Source: Haloarchaeobius salinus (GTDB taxonomy: Archaea > Halobacteriota > Halobacteria > Halobacteriales > Natrialbaceae). Taken from it: a DNA stretch of 64,000 bases. The notes beneath the pieces are model-generated. The model made no database searches and was not told the DNA's origin. It saw only the letters and a program-made list of their open reading frames with translations. Each line of letters starts with the position of its first letter. The stretch's first letter is position 1. Position numbers and translations under genes: made by a program. Below, in pieces: positions 27,131 through 37,000 of this stretch. The stretch lies in NCBI RefSeq assembly GCF_024464185.1, contig NZ_JANHAU010000007.1, forward strand, positions 62,001 to 126,000. Reading direction: 5' to 3'.

Positions 27131-28219
27131 CTACCGCAGTTCTTCGTCTAAAACCGGCGTCAGTTGCTCGTGGAACTCTACCAACCTATCGACGGCCCAC
27201 TCTTTGAGCCCCTCATCCTCCAGAGCCTCGTCCAGTCGGCCAACCTTGCGTTTGACGAAGAGCCGCGTGTATCCGCTACTCCCGTACTCTTCGGAGTGGA
27301 TCCCCTCGGGGACATCCAGAGGTCGGTCTTCGATCGCCGCCAACATCGTCTCGAGCATCTCTTCGTTCCGTGTGGACTCGTCGAACTGGAAGTTCATCAC
27401 GACGTGGAATTCCTTGTCGCCGGGGTCACCCTTGAAGTGCCACACGAACTCGACGTCCGAGTGGCCGGCGGGAATCGTGATCCAGCTGTCGCTGCTGGCT
27501 CTCCTGCTCGTGACGCCGGGGAGTTCAACCTTGAAGCGTTCGAGTACCTCGCCGAAGAACCGCCGGTACTTCTTCTGCTTCGGCGATGCTTCACGCTCCT
27601 TGATTTCCTGCGTCTCGTCGGCGCCGATGATCGTCGGGACGAACATCTCGGCGTCGTCTCGCTCGTAGTAGTCGAACTCGACGCAGTTGATCTTCAGGTC
27701 GTGAGCGTCCCGCAGCCAGCGCGTCATCCGGCGGACGTCGTCGGTGATCGTGTACGCGACCAACATGAGCTGGGGCGACTCCAGCCCCTCGACGAACTCC
27801 CGTTCGAAGTCGTCGATATCGAACTCCGAGTCCTTCTCGTGGTCGAACGCCTCGTACAGTTCCTCCAGCGACTCGTAGTTAGTGAGGTCGAAGAACTCGT
27901 CCCGGTCCAGTCGGGCCAGCGAAGACGCGTAGTCGAAGAGTTGGGTCACGGCCGACCGCGGCGAGCGGTCGCGCTTGAACTCAATCGTCGTGAGTGTCCC
28001 CCTCTTGTCGCACACGAGCAGGTCGGGCTCCTTGCCGGTGGGCAACTGGATTTTGCTCCCGAGGACGACGTTCTCCCGTGTCGTGAGCGTCCCCATCACC
28101 AGCCTCGGATCACTGTGGATTACCTCGTGAAGGTCGTCCTCTAAATGTTCCTCGCTGTACTCAACCTCCTCGAGGTATTCGATTTCGCTATCCTCGCGTC
28201 GAAAGCCGATCAGTGACAT
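27131..28219 (-). CDS. PD-(D/E)XK nuclease-like protein
   Basis: A 362-residue protein; I start at ATG 28219 (MSLIGFRREDSEIEYLEEVE), the second in-frame Met. Residues about 20-100 look like an NucS/DUF91-type nuclease core: EEHLEDDLHEVIHSDPRLVM, then EPDLLVCDKRGTLTTIEFKR, which supplies Asp, Glu and Lys of a PD-(D/E)XK site. The C-terminal half, with KQKKYRRFFGEVLERFK and GYTRLFVKRKVGRLDEALED, resembles the DUF4268-type domain often joined to such nucleases. It is the last gene of the minus-strand set that includes the helicase at 28367 and the two-module protein at 31249; a 147-base gap separates it from the helicase. A role in cutting or recognising foreign DNA fits, but is inference. Confidence 0.75.
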   Translation of the reverse strand: MSLIGFRREDSEIEYLEEVEYSEEHLEDDLHEVIHSDPRLVMGTLTTRENVVLGSKIQLPTGKEPDLLVCDKRGTLTTIEFKRDRSPRSAVTQLFDYASSLARLDRDEFFDLTNYESLEELYEAFDHEKDSEFDIDDFEREFVEGLESPQLMLVAYTITDDVRRMTRWLRDAHDLKINCVEFDYYERDDAEMFVPTIIGADETQEIKEREASPKQKKYRRFFGEVLERFKVELPGVTSRRASSDSWITIPAGHSDVEFVWHFKGDPGDKEFHVVMNFQFDESTRNEEMLETMLAAIEDRPLDVPEGIHSEEYGSSGYTRLFVKRKVGRLDEALEDEGLKEWAVDRLVEFHEQLTPVLDEELR

Positions 28220-28366
28220 TGCGGATAAATGTGGGCTCCCACTCAAAGGATTTTGCCGTTAACCAGACTGTTTGGAAGGGATACGCGGGAAATTGATGGA
28301 AATATAGAGGGACTCATTGTTGGAGTTCCACGAGAAGTAAGCTAGGGCTCAGATATCCGAGATAGT

Positions 28367-31246
28367 TCACAGATCCTCAAGCGAGAATTCTGACTCGTCC
28401 GTCAAGCTCCCAGTTTCGTCCGCATGATAGGTCAACTCAGATGGGTCACTAACTTCTCCGAGGTACACCCACTCATCATTGAGGAAGGTAATGGCATGGT
28501 CGGCTTCGTTCACCGTGACACTCCCGCCACCTTTCTCTCGATAGACGAACGACGCCACTTCTTGGTAGTCCTCAGCCTCGATGATTTTCCGGCCGTTCGA
28601 GGTCTTCGAGAAAGCTCGCCCTTCCGAATCGACGCTGAATTGGAACCCCTCTCGTGGTCCCTCATAGGGGTCACCTCTCTCTATTTCATCTGTGTCGGGG
28701 ACTGTTCGAACAGTCGGGGGTTCCGGAATCTCGTCGTCAGTCGCGGATCGTAGTATACCATCAATCGTATCCTCGTCGGTATCCCACGTGAGGTGTCGAA
28801 CTTCTGCTCGAGACAACTCCTTCCGCCAGTCGTAGCGATCGAATATATTCTCGTCGACCGTATCCCGTGCGTACAATACGTACAACTCAGCCTGTTTGTC
28901 GGGGTTCTCGCCGGTCCGGAGGATTCGCCCTAACGTTTGAATCCGTTGTCGAACACTCCCAGAAGAGACTCGGACGATTCCGACGTCAGCACTAGGTACG
29001 TCCACACCTTCGATGAGCGCCTTCACACTTAACATGACATTCGCGAAGCCGTCGTCGCCGAACCACTCGATGGCGAAGTCGTTCCATGCGTCACTACGAT
29101 GGCCCGAGTGGTACATCACCGGCCGATAACTCGATTTAAAGAAGAGGTCCTCAAGACGGTCGTCAATTCGTTCCAGCTCTGGATATCGATTGTACAGCTT
29201 AGCTCGGTCGACATCGGTGTCAGTACCCTCACCAGCCCCGTAATTCCGCCCTCGAGTTTCCTTCGGGGCCACCATCCGCTCTAACTGCTCAATCCGTTCT
29301 TGGAAGACGATCGTCTTCTGATCGCTTTCGAGATTTCGATTCAGGAGGTCAAGTGTTACAGCCTGTCGTGCAACGGCGTCGGCTACCAGTTCTCGTCGTT
29401 CAGTCGTGTACTCGAAATAGTCGGTGATGGCTGGAGTCGGGCTCTCGGCTTCGTTTTTAATCACCTGTAGCTTCCTGGCAAAACTCCCGTCCAGCTCGTA
29501 CAGGCGATTCTGATACTGTCGTTCGATATCGGTGATCGCATCAACTACAGCGTCGGTCAAACGGTCGTAGGCCATCTGCTCAGCGTCGGTCAGTTCGAAC
29601 CCAACGTAGTTGATCCGGAACCGGGGGATCAATCCACGTTCTAACCCTTCATCGTACGAGAGCTCGTAGTAGATCTCGCCGAGGTTCGAGAGCAGCATTT
29701 CGTCCTCCGGGCTGAGTTCCTCCCCTGTCGGGTCTGACAGCGGTGTCGCGGACAGGCCGAGGGCAGCAGTCCGTTCACAATCGAAGATTTTCGAGAAGTG
29801 GTCACCAGTGTACCGGTGACACTCGTCTGCGATCAATAAGTGCTCAGTCGTATCGATATCGCTCAGCCGCGCGCTCAAAGCATCGTTCTTCACGGCGGAA
29901 TTGACGATCGAAATCAGAATCCGTGGACCGTCCCCGAACGAATCCTTGTGGCCGTCACCGAGCCAGCCAACATCACTCGGTGGGACTCCCAGGGTGTCGA
30001 CTAACTCTTCCAACCACTGGTGCATCAACACCTTCGTCGGCACCACAACTGTAACGACACCCTCGCTGTTGTTCTCGAGCCACTGTCGGATCACAGCTAG
30101 CGCCATCACTGTCTTCCCGGCGCCCGTCACGACCTGAGCGATTCCGTGCTCTGGTCGGGTTTCAGTATCGGCGAACCACTCGTTGACAGCTTCTCGCTGC
30201 CAGTCGTACAACTCGAACTCCTCCGGGAAGGTATAAACCGGCCGGTCGGTTGCTGCCAGTCTTTCCAGATCAGTCCGCGAGAAGCCACTTCCTGCGCCGG
30301 ACTTTACACGACTTGCTTCTTCTGGAGAATCCGCGTTAGCAATCCGTTCCAGGACAGCCGTTGAGAGCCCAGCGAGATCCCGCGGCTCGAATCTCTCGAA
30401 CCGACTGCAGATGTCGTCTCGGAGGCGTTTTCGTCGCCGCTCCTGCTCAACGTAGAGCTCTGATCGCCGTAATTTTGGTTCCGAAGAATCCTCGGTTACG
30501 GACTCATCGAGGTATTCCTTCCGTGCGGTGTCCAACAACCGGCGGTGTTGACCCACACCACCCGACTCCCGATACATATAGTATTTCGCGAGGTCCCGTT
30601 TGACCCGGTCTGACGGAGGGAACGAAGTCGCCCCTTCCCGCTTGAGCCACTGCTCGTACTGCCAGAGAATATCTGCCTGCCGGAACCGGTCGCTGAACTT
30701 GTTTGGATTCCCGGCGAGGAACCCACTCTCCCGCTTATCGAGAGCGCCCATTTGCTCCAGCAATGGTAGATACCCCCGGATACCGCCGTCGTTGAACTCG
30801 TAACCGTAGCGATCAGCGAGCCGGACGCGGATCTCTTCGCGAGAGATGGGCTCCTCAACTCGTTTTACCACCCGATGGATGTTGTACAGTCCCTCAATTC
30901 CCTCTGGATACGATCCTTCCAGCGCCCAGGACTGCTTCACCCCGTACCAGAGCAACGTCTGAAAATCTATCTCGCCTTGTCTCCACTCGTGACCGAACTC
31001 GTAGACCGTGATCCCATCTGCAGTCTGATTGAGCACTCCGACATGGGCGTACGTGGAGACAACCCGGGACATGTACTGCTCGGAGTACGCGTCCCCGTTG
31101 GGCTTCGTAAGCCGTTCCCGCGCGATCTCTACGAGGTCAGCTTTCGGGATCGGTTCCGAAGACTCACACGCAATTTCCACGAAGCATTCACTCCGATGCC
31201 GGATGTCCTCCATGCCAAACAGCGGAGTGGGAAATCGCCGACCCAT
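28367..31246 (-). CDS. SF2 helicase, XPB-like, with a long N-terminal extension
   Basis: A 959-residue protein. Residues 1-350 hold wHTH-like stretches (IPKADLVEIARERLTK, SREEIRVRLADRYGYEFNDG) and no known catalytic motif. The helicase core follows: VTGAGKTVMAL (Walker A, about 372), ADECHRY (Walker B, about 472), LSATPLSD, and the second domain with SVKALIEGVDVPSAD and RQRIQTLGRILRTGE. The DECH box and motif VI fit SF2 enzymes of the XPB/restriction-helicase group. The C-terminus (about 840-959) is an extra domain. Its ATG at 31246 lies just after the TGA of the two-module gene, so they are in one operon. It probably moves on DNA for the neighbouring nuclease. Confidence 0.85.
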   Translation of the reverse strand: MGRRFPTPLFGMEDIRHRSECFVEIACESSEPIPKADLVEIARERLTKPNGDAYSEQYMSRVVSTYAHVGVLNQTADGITVYEFGHEWRQGEIDFQTLLWYGVKQSWALEGSYPEGIEGLYNIHRVVKRVEEPISREEIRVRLADRYGYEFNDGGIRGYLPLLEQMGALDKRESGFLAGNPNKFSDRFRQADILWQYEQWLKREGATSFPPSDRVKRDLAKYYMYRESGGVGQHRRLLDTARKEYLDESVTEDSSEPKLRRSELYVEQERRRKRLRDDICSRFERFEPRDLAGLSTAVLERIANADSPEEASRVKSGAGSGFSRTDLERLAATDRPVYTFPEEFELYDWQREAVNEWFADTETRPEHGIAQVVTGAGKTVMALAVIRQWLENNSEGVVTVVVPTKVLMHQWLEELVDTLGVPPSDVGWLGDGHKDSFGDGPRILISIVNSAVKNDALSARLSDIDTTEHLLIADECHRYTGDHFSKIFDCERTAALGLSATPLSDPTGEELSPEDEMLLSNLGEIYYELSYDEGLERGLIPRFRINYVGFELTDAEQMAYDRLTDAVVDAITDIERQYQNRLYELDGSFARKLQVIKNEAESPTPAITDYFEYTTERRELVADAVARQAVTLDLLNRNLESDQKTIVFQERIEQLERMVAPKETRGRNYGAGEGTDTDVDRAKLYNRYPELERIDDRLEDLFFKSSYRPVMYHSGHRSDAWNDFAIEWFGDDGFANVMLSVKALIEGVDVPSADVGIVRVSSGSVRQRIQTLGRILRTGENPDKQAELYVLYARDTVDENIFDRYDWRKELSRAEVRHLTWDTDEDTIDGILRSATDDEIPEPPTVRTVPDTDEIERGDPYEGPREGFQFSVDSEGRAFSKTSNGRKIIEAEDYQEVASFVYREKGGGSVTVNEADHAITFLNDEWVYLGEVSDPSELTYHADETGSLTDESEFSLEDL

Positions 31247-31248
31247 AA

Positions 31249-32124
31249 CTACCAGTCGGTCGGATCGTCGTCGGGGATGTCCGGTCCATCGTCGTGAGTA
31301 GCGTTGCCCGTCGGGTCATCCACAGTATGATCTTTGGGGTTGGTCGCGGATGACTCACCCAGCGAATCAAGCCAGCTATCGACTCCACCCTGCTCGTCGA
31401 ATGGGTCGGTCAACGACCGCGGCTCGGCGACCGAGAGTGGTGTCTTCTGGATTTGACCCACGTAGATTGGGAGTTTCCGGACCCCGCCACGCTCTCGTCG
31501 TAGCGCAATGAGATTCTTGACGACACGGGGGAGAGCGTCGAACTCGTCGCGTGTGTCCTGAGGGAGCCGGTCGAGATCGACGAGCGTCAGGACATCGTTC
31601 CACGGTGTCACTCGTAACGAGCCACCCCGTGGTTTGTATCGAGCAAGGCTGTTCACGAGTTCTGGTTCTAAACTATCCTGAACTGGGTGGTCCTTGTGTG
31701 TCTGCGGATTAGCCCACCAGATGCGGTCAACGCCTGGACCGAACGAATACTTCGCCCCGTCATATACACTCGGCCAGAGATCGCCCGGTTCAACACCATC
31801 GGGCTGGAGAGGGATGCTGTACTGAGGATCTTCCGGGGGAACCAACTCGCCTGAAAGCGAGATTTCCCCGACCCAGTACGTCTCATAGTCATCGCCGTCT
31901 TCCATGCGAGTGAGGACATCGTTGTCCTCGGTGATCCGAACCCGACCACCGAGCCGCTTGAGTTCGAGGAGGGACTCCACTAACGCTTCGGGAGTTGGGT
32001 CAACGTAGAGGCGGTCCGTCCCTTGGTAGGCCTGCCACCACACATCTCCATCGGGGTTGGTCCGAAGGCGATACCCCCGATAGTGATTCGACCATTCGTC
32101 TCCGGGCTCGTATGTTTGAGTCAT
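31249..32124 (-). CDS. Two-module protein of unknown function, paralogue of the 38.5 kb protein
   Basis: A 291-residue protein if started at ATG 32124 (MTQTYEPGDEWSNHYRGYRL); a TATA-like AAATATATTT lies about 55 bases upstream, and a longer start at 32208 is possible. Two similar modules are visible, about residues 8-90 and 108-230. Each has a Trp/Tyr-rich start (GDEWSNHYRGYRL; GDLWPSVYDGAKYSF), a GG-R-[VL]-R-[IV]-T-x-x-N-D-V-L-T core and ends in YWVGEI or PIYVGQI. The gene at 38471 has the same two modules. The C-terminus is acidic and disordered. I cannot name the domain. It begins the minus-strand operon with the SF2 helicase. Confidence 0.7.
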   Translation of the reverse strand: MTQTYEPGDEWSNHYRGYRLRTNPDGDVWWQAYQGTDRLYVDPTPEALVESLLELKRLGGRVRITEDNDVLTRMEDGDDYETYWVGEISLSGELVPPEDPQYSIPLQPDGVEPGDLWPSVYDGAKYSFGPGVDRIWWANPQTHKDHPVQDSLEPELVNSLARYKPRGGSLRVTPWNDVLTLVDLDRLPQDTRDEFDALPRVVKNLIALRRERGGVRKLPIYVGQIQKTPLSVAEPRSLTDPFDEQGGVDSWLDSLGESSATNPKDHTVDDPTGNATHDDGPDIPDDDPTDW

Positions 32125-32278
32125 CGCTTTGGTGTGACGAGAGCGAGAGTCACTTGCTCGGTGGAGTAGGTCCGCAAATATATTTCTGACGACACCACAC
32201 CCACTCATTCTATCAAAAGTTAAATATTCGAAACCGAAAGCCGAAGTCGGTTTGAAGCTGAGTCTTGATATCGGCGAT

Positions 32279-32289
32279 AAGATTTATTC
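32279..32289 (+). promoter_or_regulatory. TATA-like box of the SNF2/zinc-repeat operon
   Basis: AAGATTTATTC is centred about 30 bases before ATG 32315, which is consistent with a nearly leaderless transcript. The two divergent operons start within about 190 bases of each other, so this region probably controls both. Confidence 0.5.
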
Positions 32290-32314
32290 ACCCACCGATT
32301 TTCTAACGATCTAG

Positions 32315-34093
32315 ATGTCAGACGATGCGGAATTGCCCGATGTTTCACCTCAGATCTCGTATTCTATTGACGATTCCTCGGCCGCAACCCGCGCACTTTC
32401 GGATGACTCCGAGACTGCCACCGGACATCTGTTGAATGTTCAGGCCCGTGAATTCGAGATTGCGCAGGGTCAGCAGGAACTGCTCTCCGTCGAAGAAATA
32501 AAGGACCGAATCAAGCTGCTTGACCACCAGCTTCAGGCGGCACACCGTGCGCTCTTCCAGATGAGTGGGGGAGCACTCTTCGCGGACGAGGTTGGACTCG
32601 GGAAGACAATCGAGATCGGGATGGTCCTAAAGGAGATGGATTTCCGCGATACTCGAGATACATTCCTCATTATGACTCCTGCTCAATTAGCTCCCCAGTG
32701 GCAGAACGAACTCCAGGAGAAGTTCGGTCTCGACTTCGTCTGTAACTACGACGACGACTTTCTCGGCTTCGATGCGCACGACAAAATCATCGCGAGTGTC
32801 GACACTGCGAAATCGAAGACGAACCGAGACGATGTTCTCAATCGCCGCTGGGACGTCGTCGTTCTCGACGAGGCCCATTACGTGCGCAACGAAGACACAA
32901 TGCGGTACGAACTGATCGACGAACTCGACTACGGTGAAGCGTTCTTCGCGACTGCGACACCGATCCAGAACGATATCTCCGACCTGTACAATATTGTCGA
33001 CCTCATCCGGCCCGGAATGTTGGGTACTCGTCAACAGTTCGACCAGCGGTACGTCGTCGACAGTGACGATGCGCAGATTAAACGAGCCGACGAACTCCAA
33101 GAAAAACTCAACCGGGTGATGATTCGGAACCGGCGCGAAGAGACGAAGATCGATTTCACGAACCGAGAAGTCCACACGAACATCTTCGAACCGTCGAGTG
33201 CTGAAAGCGAACTCTACGATGCGGTCACGGACTACGTCCGTTCGAACTACTCCAGCCAAGGGGCTCGCCATCTCGTTCTGTTTACACTCCAGAAAGAGGT
33301 CGTCTCCAGCCCGTATGCCGTTGAACAGACGATTGACAACTGGGTTAGCGATGACGAGAAACACCTCACTTCATCAGAACGTGAGCACCTCGCTGAAATT
33401 CGGGAGATAATCGGGGATATCAGTCGCACGACGAAGCAAGAACGCCTCAGTCATATCATCGAGACGATACGCGACCAGATTGGCACCACACGAGCAGTCG
33501 TGTTCACGCAGTTCAGGCCGACACAAGACGCTATCGCGGACGGCTTGAGAGACTTGGACCTCCCGGTTCACATCGTGAACGGCGACCTCTCCAGCAAAGG
33601 AAAGGAACGGATGGTTGCAAAATTCCGTGATGAGGGCGGTGTGATGGTGGCGACCGATTCGATCAGTGAGGGGCGAAATATGCAATTCTGCAACGTCCTG
33701 GTCAACTACGACCTTCCATGGAACCCGATGAAGGTAGAACAGCGGATTGGCCGTGTCGATCGGATTGGCCAGGACCGTGAGGTCCACGTGTTCAATATGG
33801 CGCTTGAGAACACGATAGAGGAACACGTCCTCGACAAACTGTTCGGGAAGATCGACCTCTTCAATCAGTCCATTGGCGGCCTCCGAGATATCCTCTCACG
33901 GATGGAGAAGTCTGGCTCGGACTTCGAGCGGGAGGTGTTCGAGAAGTTGCGGCATGCGGATTCCGAGATCGAACTCGAGAACAATTTCGAGGAGATGGCC
34001 GTTGATCTCGAAGAGAATACCGAGGCCCAAGAGAAGATGGACGACTTCAATCGGCGAGTATTCGATACTTTCGAGTTCGGTGAGAGCGCATGA
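32315..34093 (+). CDS. SNF2-family ATPase (RapA/HepA-like)
   Basis: A 592-residue SF2 protein of the SNF2 group. Motif I DEVGLGKTIEIGM is at about residues 89-101, motif Ia IMTPAQLAPQWQNEL at about 124, motif II LDEAHYVRN at about 184, motif III FATATPIQND at about 211, and the second domain ends with VEQRIGRVDRIGQDREVHVF at about 475. SNF2 proteins remodel or translocate along double-stranded DNA and are core parts of DISARM (DrmD) and related defence systems, but this one lacks the extra N- and C-terminal domains of DrmD. Its TGA overlaps the ATG of the zinc-repeat gene (ATGA), so they are coupled. Confidence 0.9.
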   Translation: MSDDAELPDVSPQISYSIDDSSAATRALSDDSETATGHLLNVQAREFEIAQGQQELLSVEEIKDRIKLLDHQLQAAHRALFQMSGGALFADEVGLGKTIEIGMVLKEMDFRDTRDTFLIMTPAQLAPQWQNELQEKFGLDFVCNYDDDFLGFDAHDKIIASVDTAKSKTNRDDVLNRRWDVVVLDEAHYVRNEDTMRYELIDELDYGEAFFATATPIQNDISDLYNIVDLIRPGMLGTRQQFDQRYVVDSDDAQIKRADELQEKLNRVMIRNRREETKIDFTNREVHTNIFEPSSAESELYDAVTDYVRSNYSSQGARHLVLFTLQKEVVSSPYAVEQTIDNWVSDDEKHLTSSEREHLAEIREIIGDISRTTKQERLSHIIETIRDQIGTTRAVVFTQFRPTQDAIADGLRDLDLPVHIVNGDLSSKGKERMVAKFRDEGGVMVATDSISEGRNMQFCNVLVNYDLPWNPMKVEQRIGRVDRIGQDREVHVFNMALENTIEEHVLDKLFGKIDLFNQSIGGLRDILSRMEKSGSDFEREVFEKLRHADSEIELENNFEEMAVDLEENTEAQEKMDDFNRRVFDTFEFGESA

Positions 34094-37000
34094 GCGTCGA
34101 CGACGTCGGCTCTCTCAATCGCCTCGAGACACGACGGTTCACGGCATCGACGATCCAAGCCTTCGGCGGTAAAATAGATCGAAGCCAAGCTGATTGCTGG
34201 CGAGTCACCCTCCCGGAGCCGTTAACAAATCTTTCGGAAAGTCGGGAAGTGGCAGTCGTCTTCGATCCGAAAGACCAGCAGCCGGGTCGCGAAGAACTCT
34301 TGATTCAGCCAGGATCACTCCCGTTCAACGAGCTTTTGGGACTAACAAAACAGGAGGTATCAGTCGGGAGAATCCACCTCTCGGCAGCAGATCTGCAAAC
34401 TCCGCTCCCGGACGCACTCGACGTGTCAGAGCTGACTGTTCGAGTGGATGAGTTCGAACCAGAACAGACTGCAGATGCAGTCTCGTTCCATTTCCTCGTC
34501 GAAATGGAGAGTGTTTCATCATTCCACCGGGAGCGGTTCGAAACAGTTACGCTGGATCTTGCGACTGGGGGACGTCTCCCCGATCTCACCCAGCGCCTAC
34601 TGGCCCACACGAGTAATCTCGCCAATTCTCACCGAACGGTCTCGATAGATCCCGAGGACGAGGTCGTCGAGGACCGCTACGAGACGGCAGTCGAAGAGGT
34701 CGAAGCACGTATCGAAGACGACGCCGCAGAACTGCTCCAGGAGGCGACCGAAGCCGCTGAGACGCGGAGTGAAGAGATCAAGGATCTATACGATCAACGG
34801 CGCCAAGAGGCACGGGAGGAGTTCCGCGGCGGCGCCCTCAGGAGACGAAAAGAGGCATTCGCCGAACGGGAGCGGGAAGAAATCGAGGAGATGGTCGCGA
34901 GACACGACGTCGCCGTGAACGTGACGCTGGTCGGACTGACTCTAGTGGCACACGATAAAGGGTCCCTCTCTCTCACCCTCGACGACGGAGAGAACACTGC
35001 AAGCACGACTGTGCAGTACGCACCAGCCACAGGGACCGTCGATCAGTTCGATTGTGCGACTTGTAGCACTGGATTCGGTCCGAAAACTCGCCCCCAAGTC
35101 TGTACATGCGGGACTGTCGTCTGTGCTGGTTGTCTCAACGTGTGTGAGTCATGTACCTCACCCGGGTGTCCAAACTGTGACCCCCCAATGTGTGAGTGCG
35201 AACTCTGCCACCGAGTCGAGTGTCACGACTGCAACTCAGAATGTGCCCACTGTGGTTCGATAGTCTGTTCAGCTCACATCGAAACGTGTGGGGCAACCGG
35301 CCAAGAAACCTGTCTGGCTTGTGGCCAGCCATGTAACACCTGCGACGAGTTCCACTCCGACGACCATCTCGCCCAGTGTACAGTCGACGGAGACCTCCAT
35401 TGTGACTCACACTGCAGTCACTGCGGGGTTTGCTCTGAGACCATCTGTTCCGACCACGCAGACGCCTGCACTGCATGCGAACGAACCCTCTGTCCGAGCG
35501 ATCGAGTGTCCTGCGAGACATGTGGCGACACCCGGTGTAGAGACGACGCGTTTGCCTGCGACGGATGTGGAGGCTATCATTGCGCAGAAGACATCGCAAC
35601 GTGCGAGGTTTGTGAGGGTCAGTTCAGCGAGGGTCATCTCGCAGAATGTGCAGTTTGTAGCCGGGCAGTCTGTGAATCGGACCATGGACAGTGCCGGCTC
35701 TGCGACGACATCGTCTGTACCGAAGACAGCATTGAGTGTGCGACGTGCGGAGCAGTAACCTGCCTAGAGCACGCAGAGGAGTGCGACCTATGTGACGAGT
35801 CGTTCTGTGAAGACCACTTGGAGAGTTGTGGCACCTGTGAGACCACAGTCTGTGACTCCGACCGCGTTCACTGTACAGCCTGTGATGCAGTTGCCTGTTC
35901 AGACCACGCACAGAGTTGCGACGCCTGCAACGACGATCTCTGCCCTGAGCACGGGACCAGTTGCAGTGAGTGCGAGGATACACTCTGCCCTGAGGACACT
36001 GTTCAGTGTGCAGACCACGAGGAACCACTGTGCCCGAGCCACTCGGAAACCTGCATCCAGTGTGAACGAGCGTTCTGCTTCGACCTCGTCCAAACATGCC
36101 AGTACTGCCAGGAACCCGTCTGTGACTACGACTCCGGAGAGTGTACCCACACAGGGAAGGCTGTCTGCTCTGACCACCTCGAATCTTGCACAGTCTGTGA
36201 GGACTCGTACTGTCCAACCCACGGCGCAGTAACTGAGATAGCCTCTGAGTTCCGTTGCCTCGATCACTCCGCTTGCTGTGCCGAATGCGGCGGTGATTTC
36301 GCCCCTGAGAATCTGATCGGCTGTACGCACTGCGGCGAGTTGGTCTGTGACTCTGATGCGGGCGAATGTGTAGTGTGTGACGAGCACTTCTGCATGTCTC
36401 ACGGCGTGGTGACGGGGCTGACGGGAAGCTTCCACTGTCACGACCACGCGGAACAGTGTGTCGAGTGTGAGGGGTATTTCGACGAGGCGAATCTAGTTGA
36501 CTGCGATCACTGTGGTGAACCGGTCTGTGATTCGCATAGCGAGGAGTGTGCCGAATGTGGCGACGTACTCTGCCAGACCGATAGTGGACGGTGTTCAGTT
36601 GACGATGCAACTCTCTGCGAGAAGCATCTTACTTCCTGCAGTGTCTGTGGCGACGATCTGTGCGACAATCACCTCTCGGTCTGCACATCCTGCGGCGATG
36701 TGATTTGTCCAGCCCACGCTGAGCCCTGTGCAACCTGTGACGCCCTCCACTGCCCGGCCCATCTCGAAGAGTGCGCTGACTGTTTCGACTCCCATTGTTC
36801 ACAGCACATCGAGGCCTGCAAGAGCTGTGGTGATCAGTACTGCGCCGATCATCTCAGCAGCTGTGCTGAATGCGGTGAGCCGGTGTGCATCGTGGACAGT
36901 ACTCTCTGCCGCGGATGCGATGAGCTGGTGTGTCCGGACCACACTGATCGCTGTAGTGTCTGTGACGGCGAATTCTGTCCAAACCATCGCTCTCAATGTG

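Noticed and set aside
35624-36610. Minus-strand open frame opposite the zinc-repeat gene
   Set aside because: It is rich in His and Arg only because it reads the complement of repeated Cys and Asp codons.
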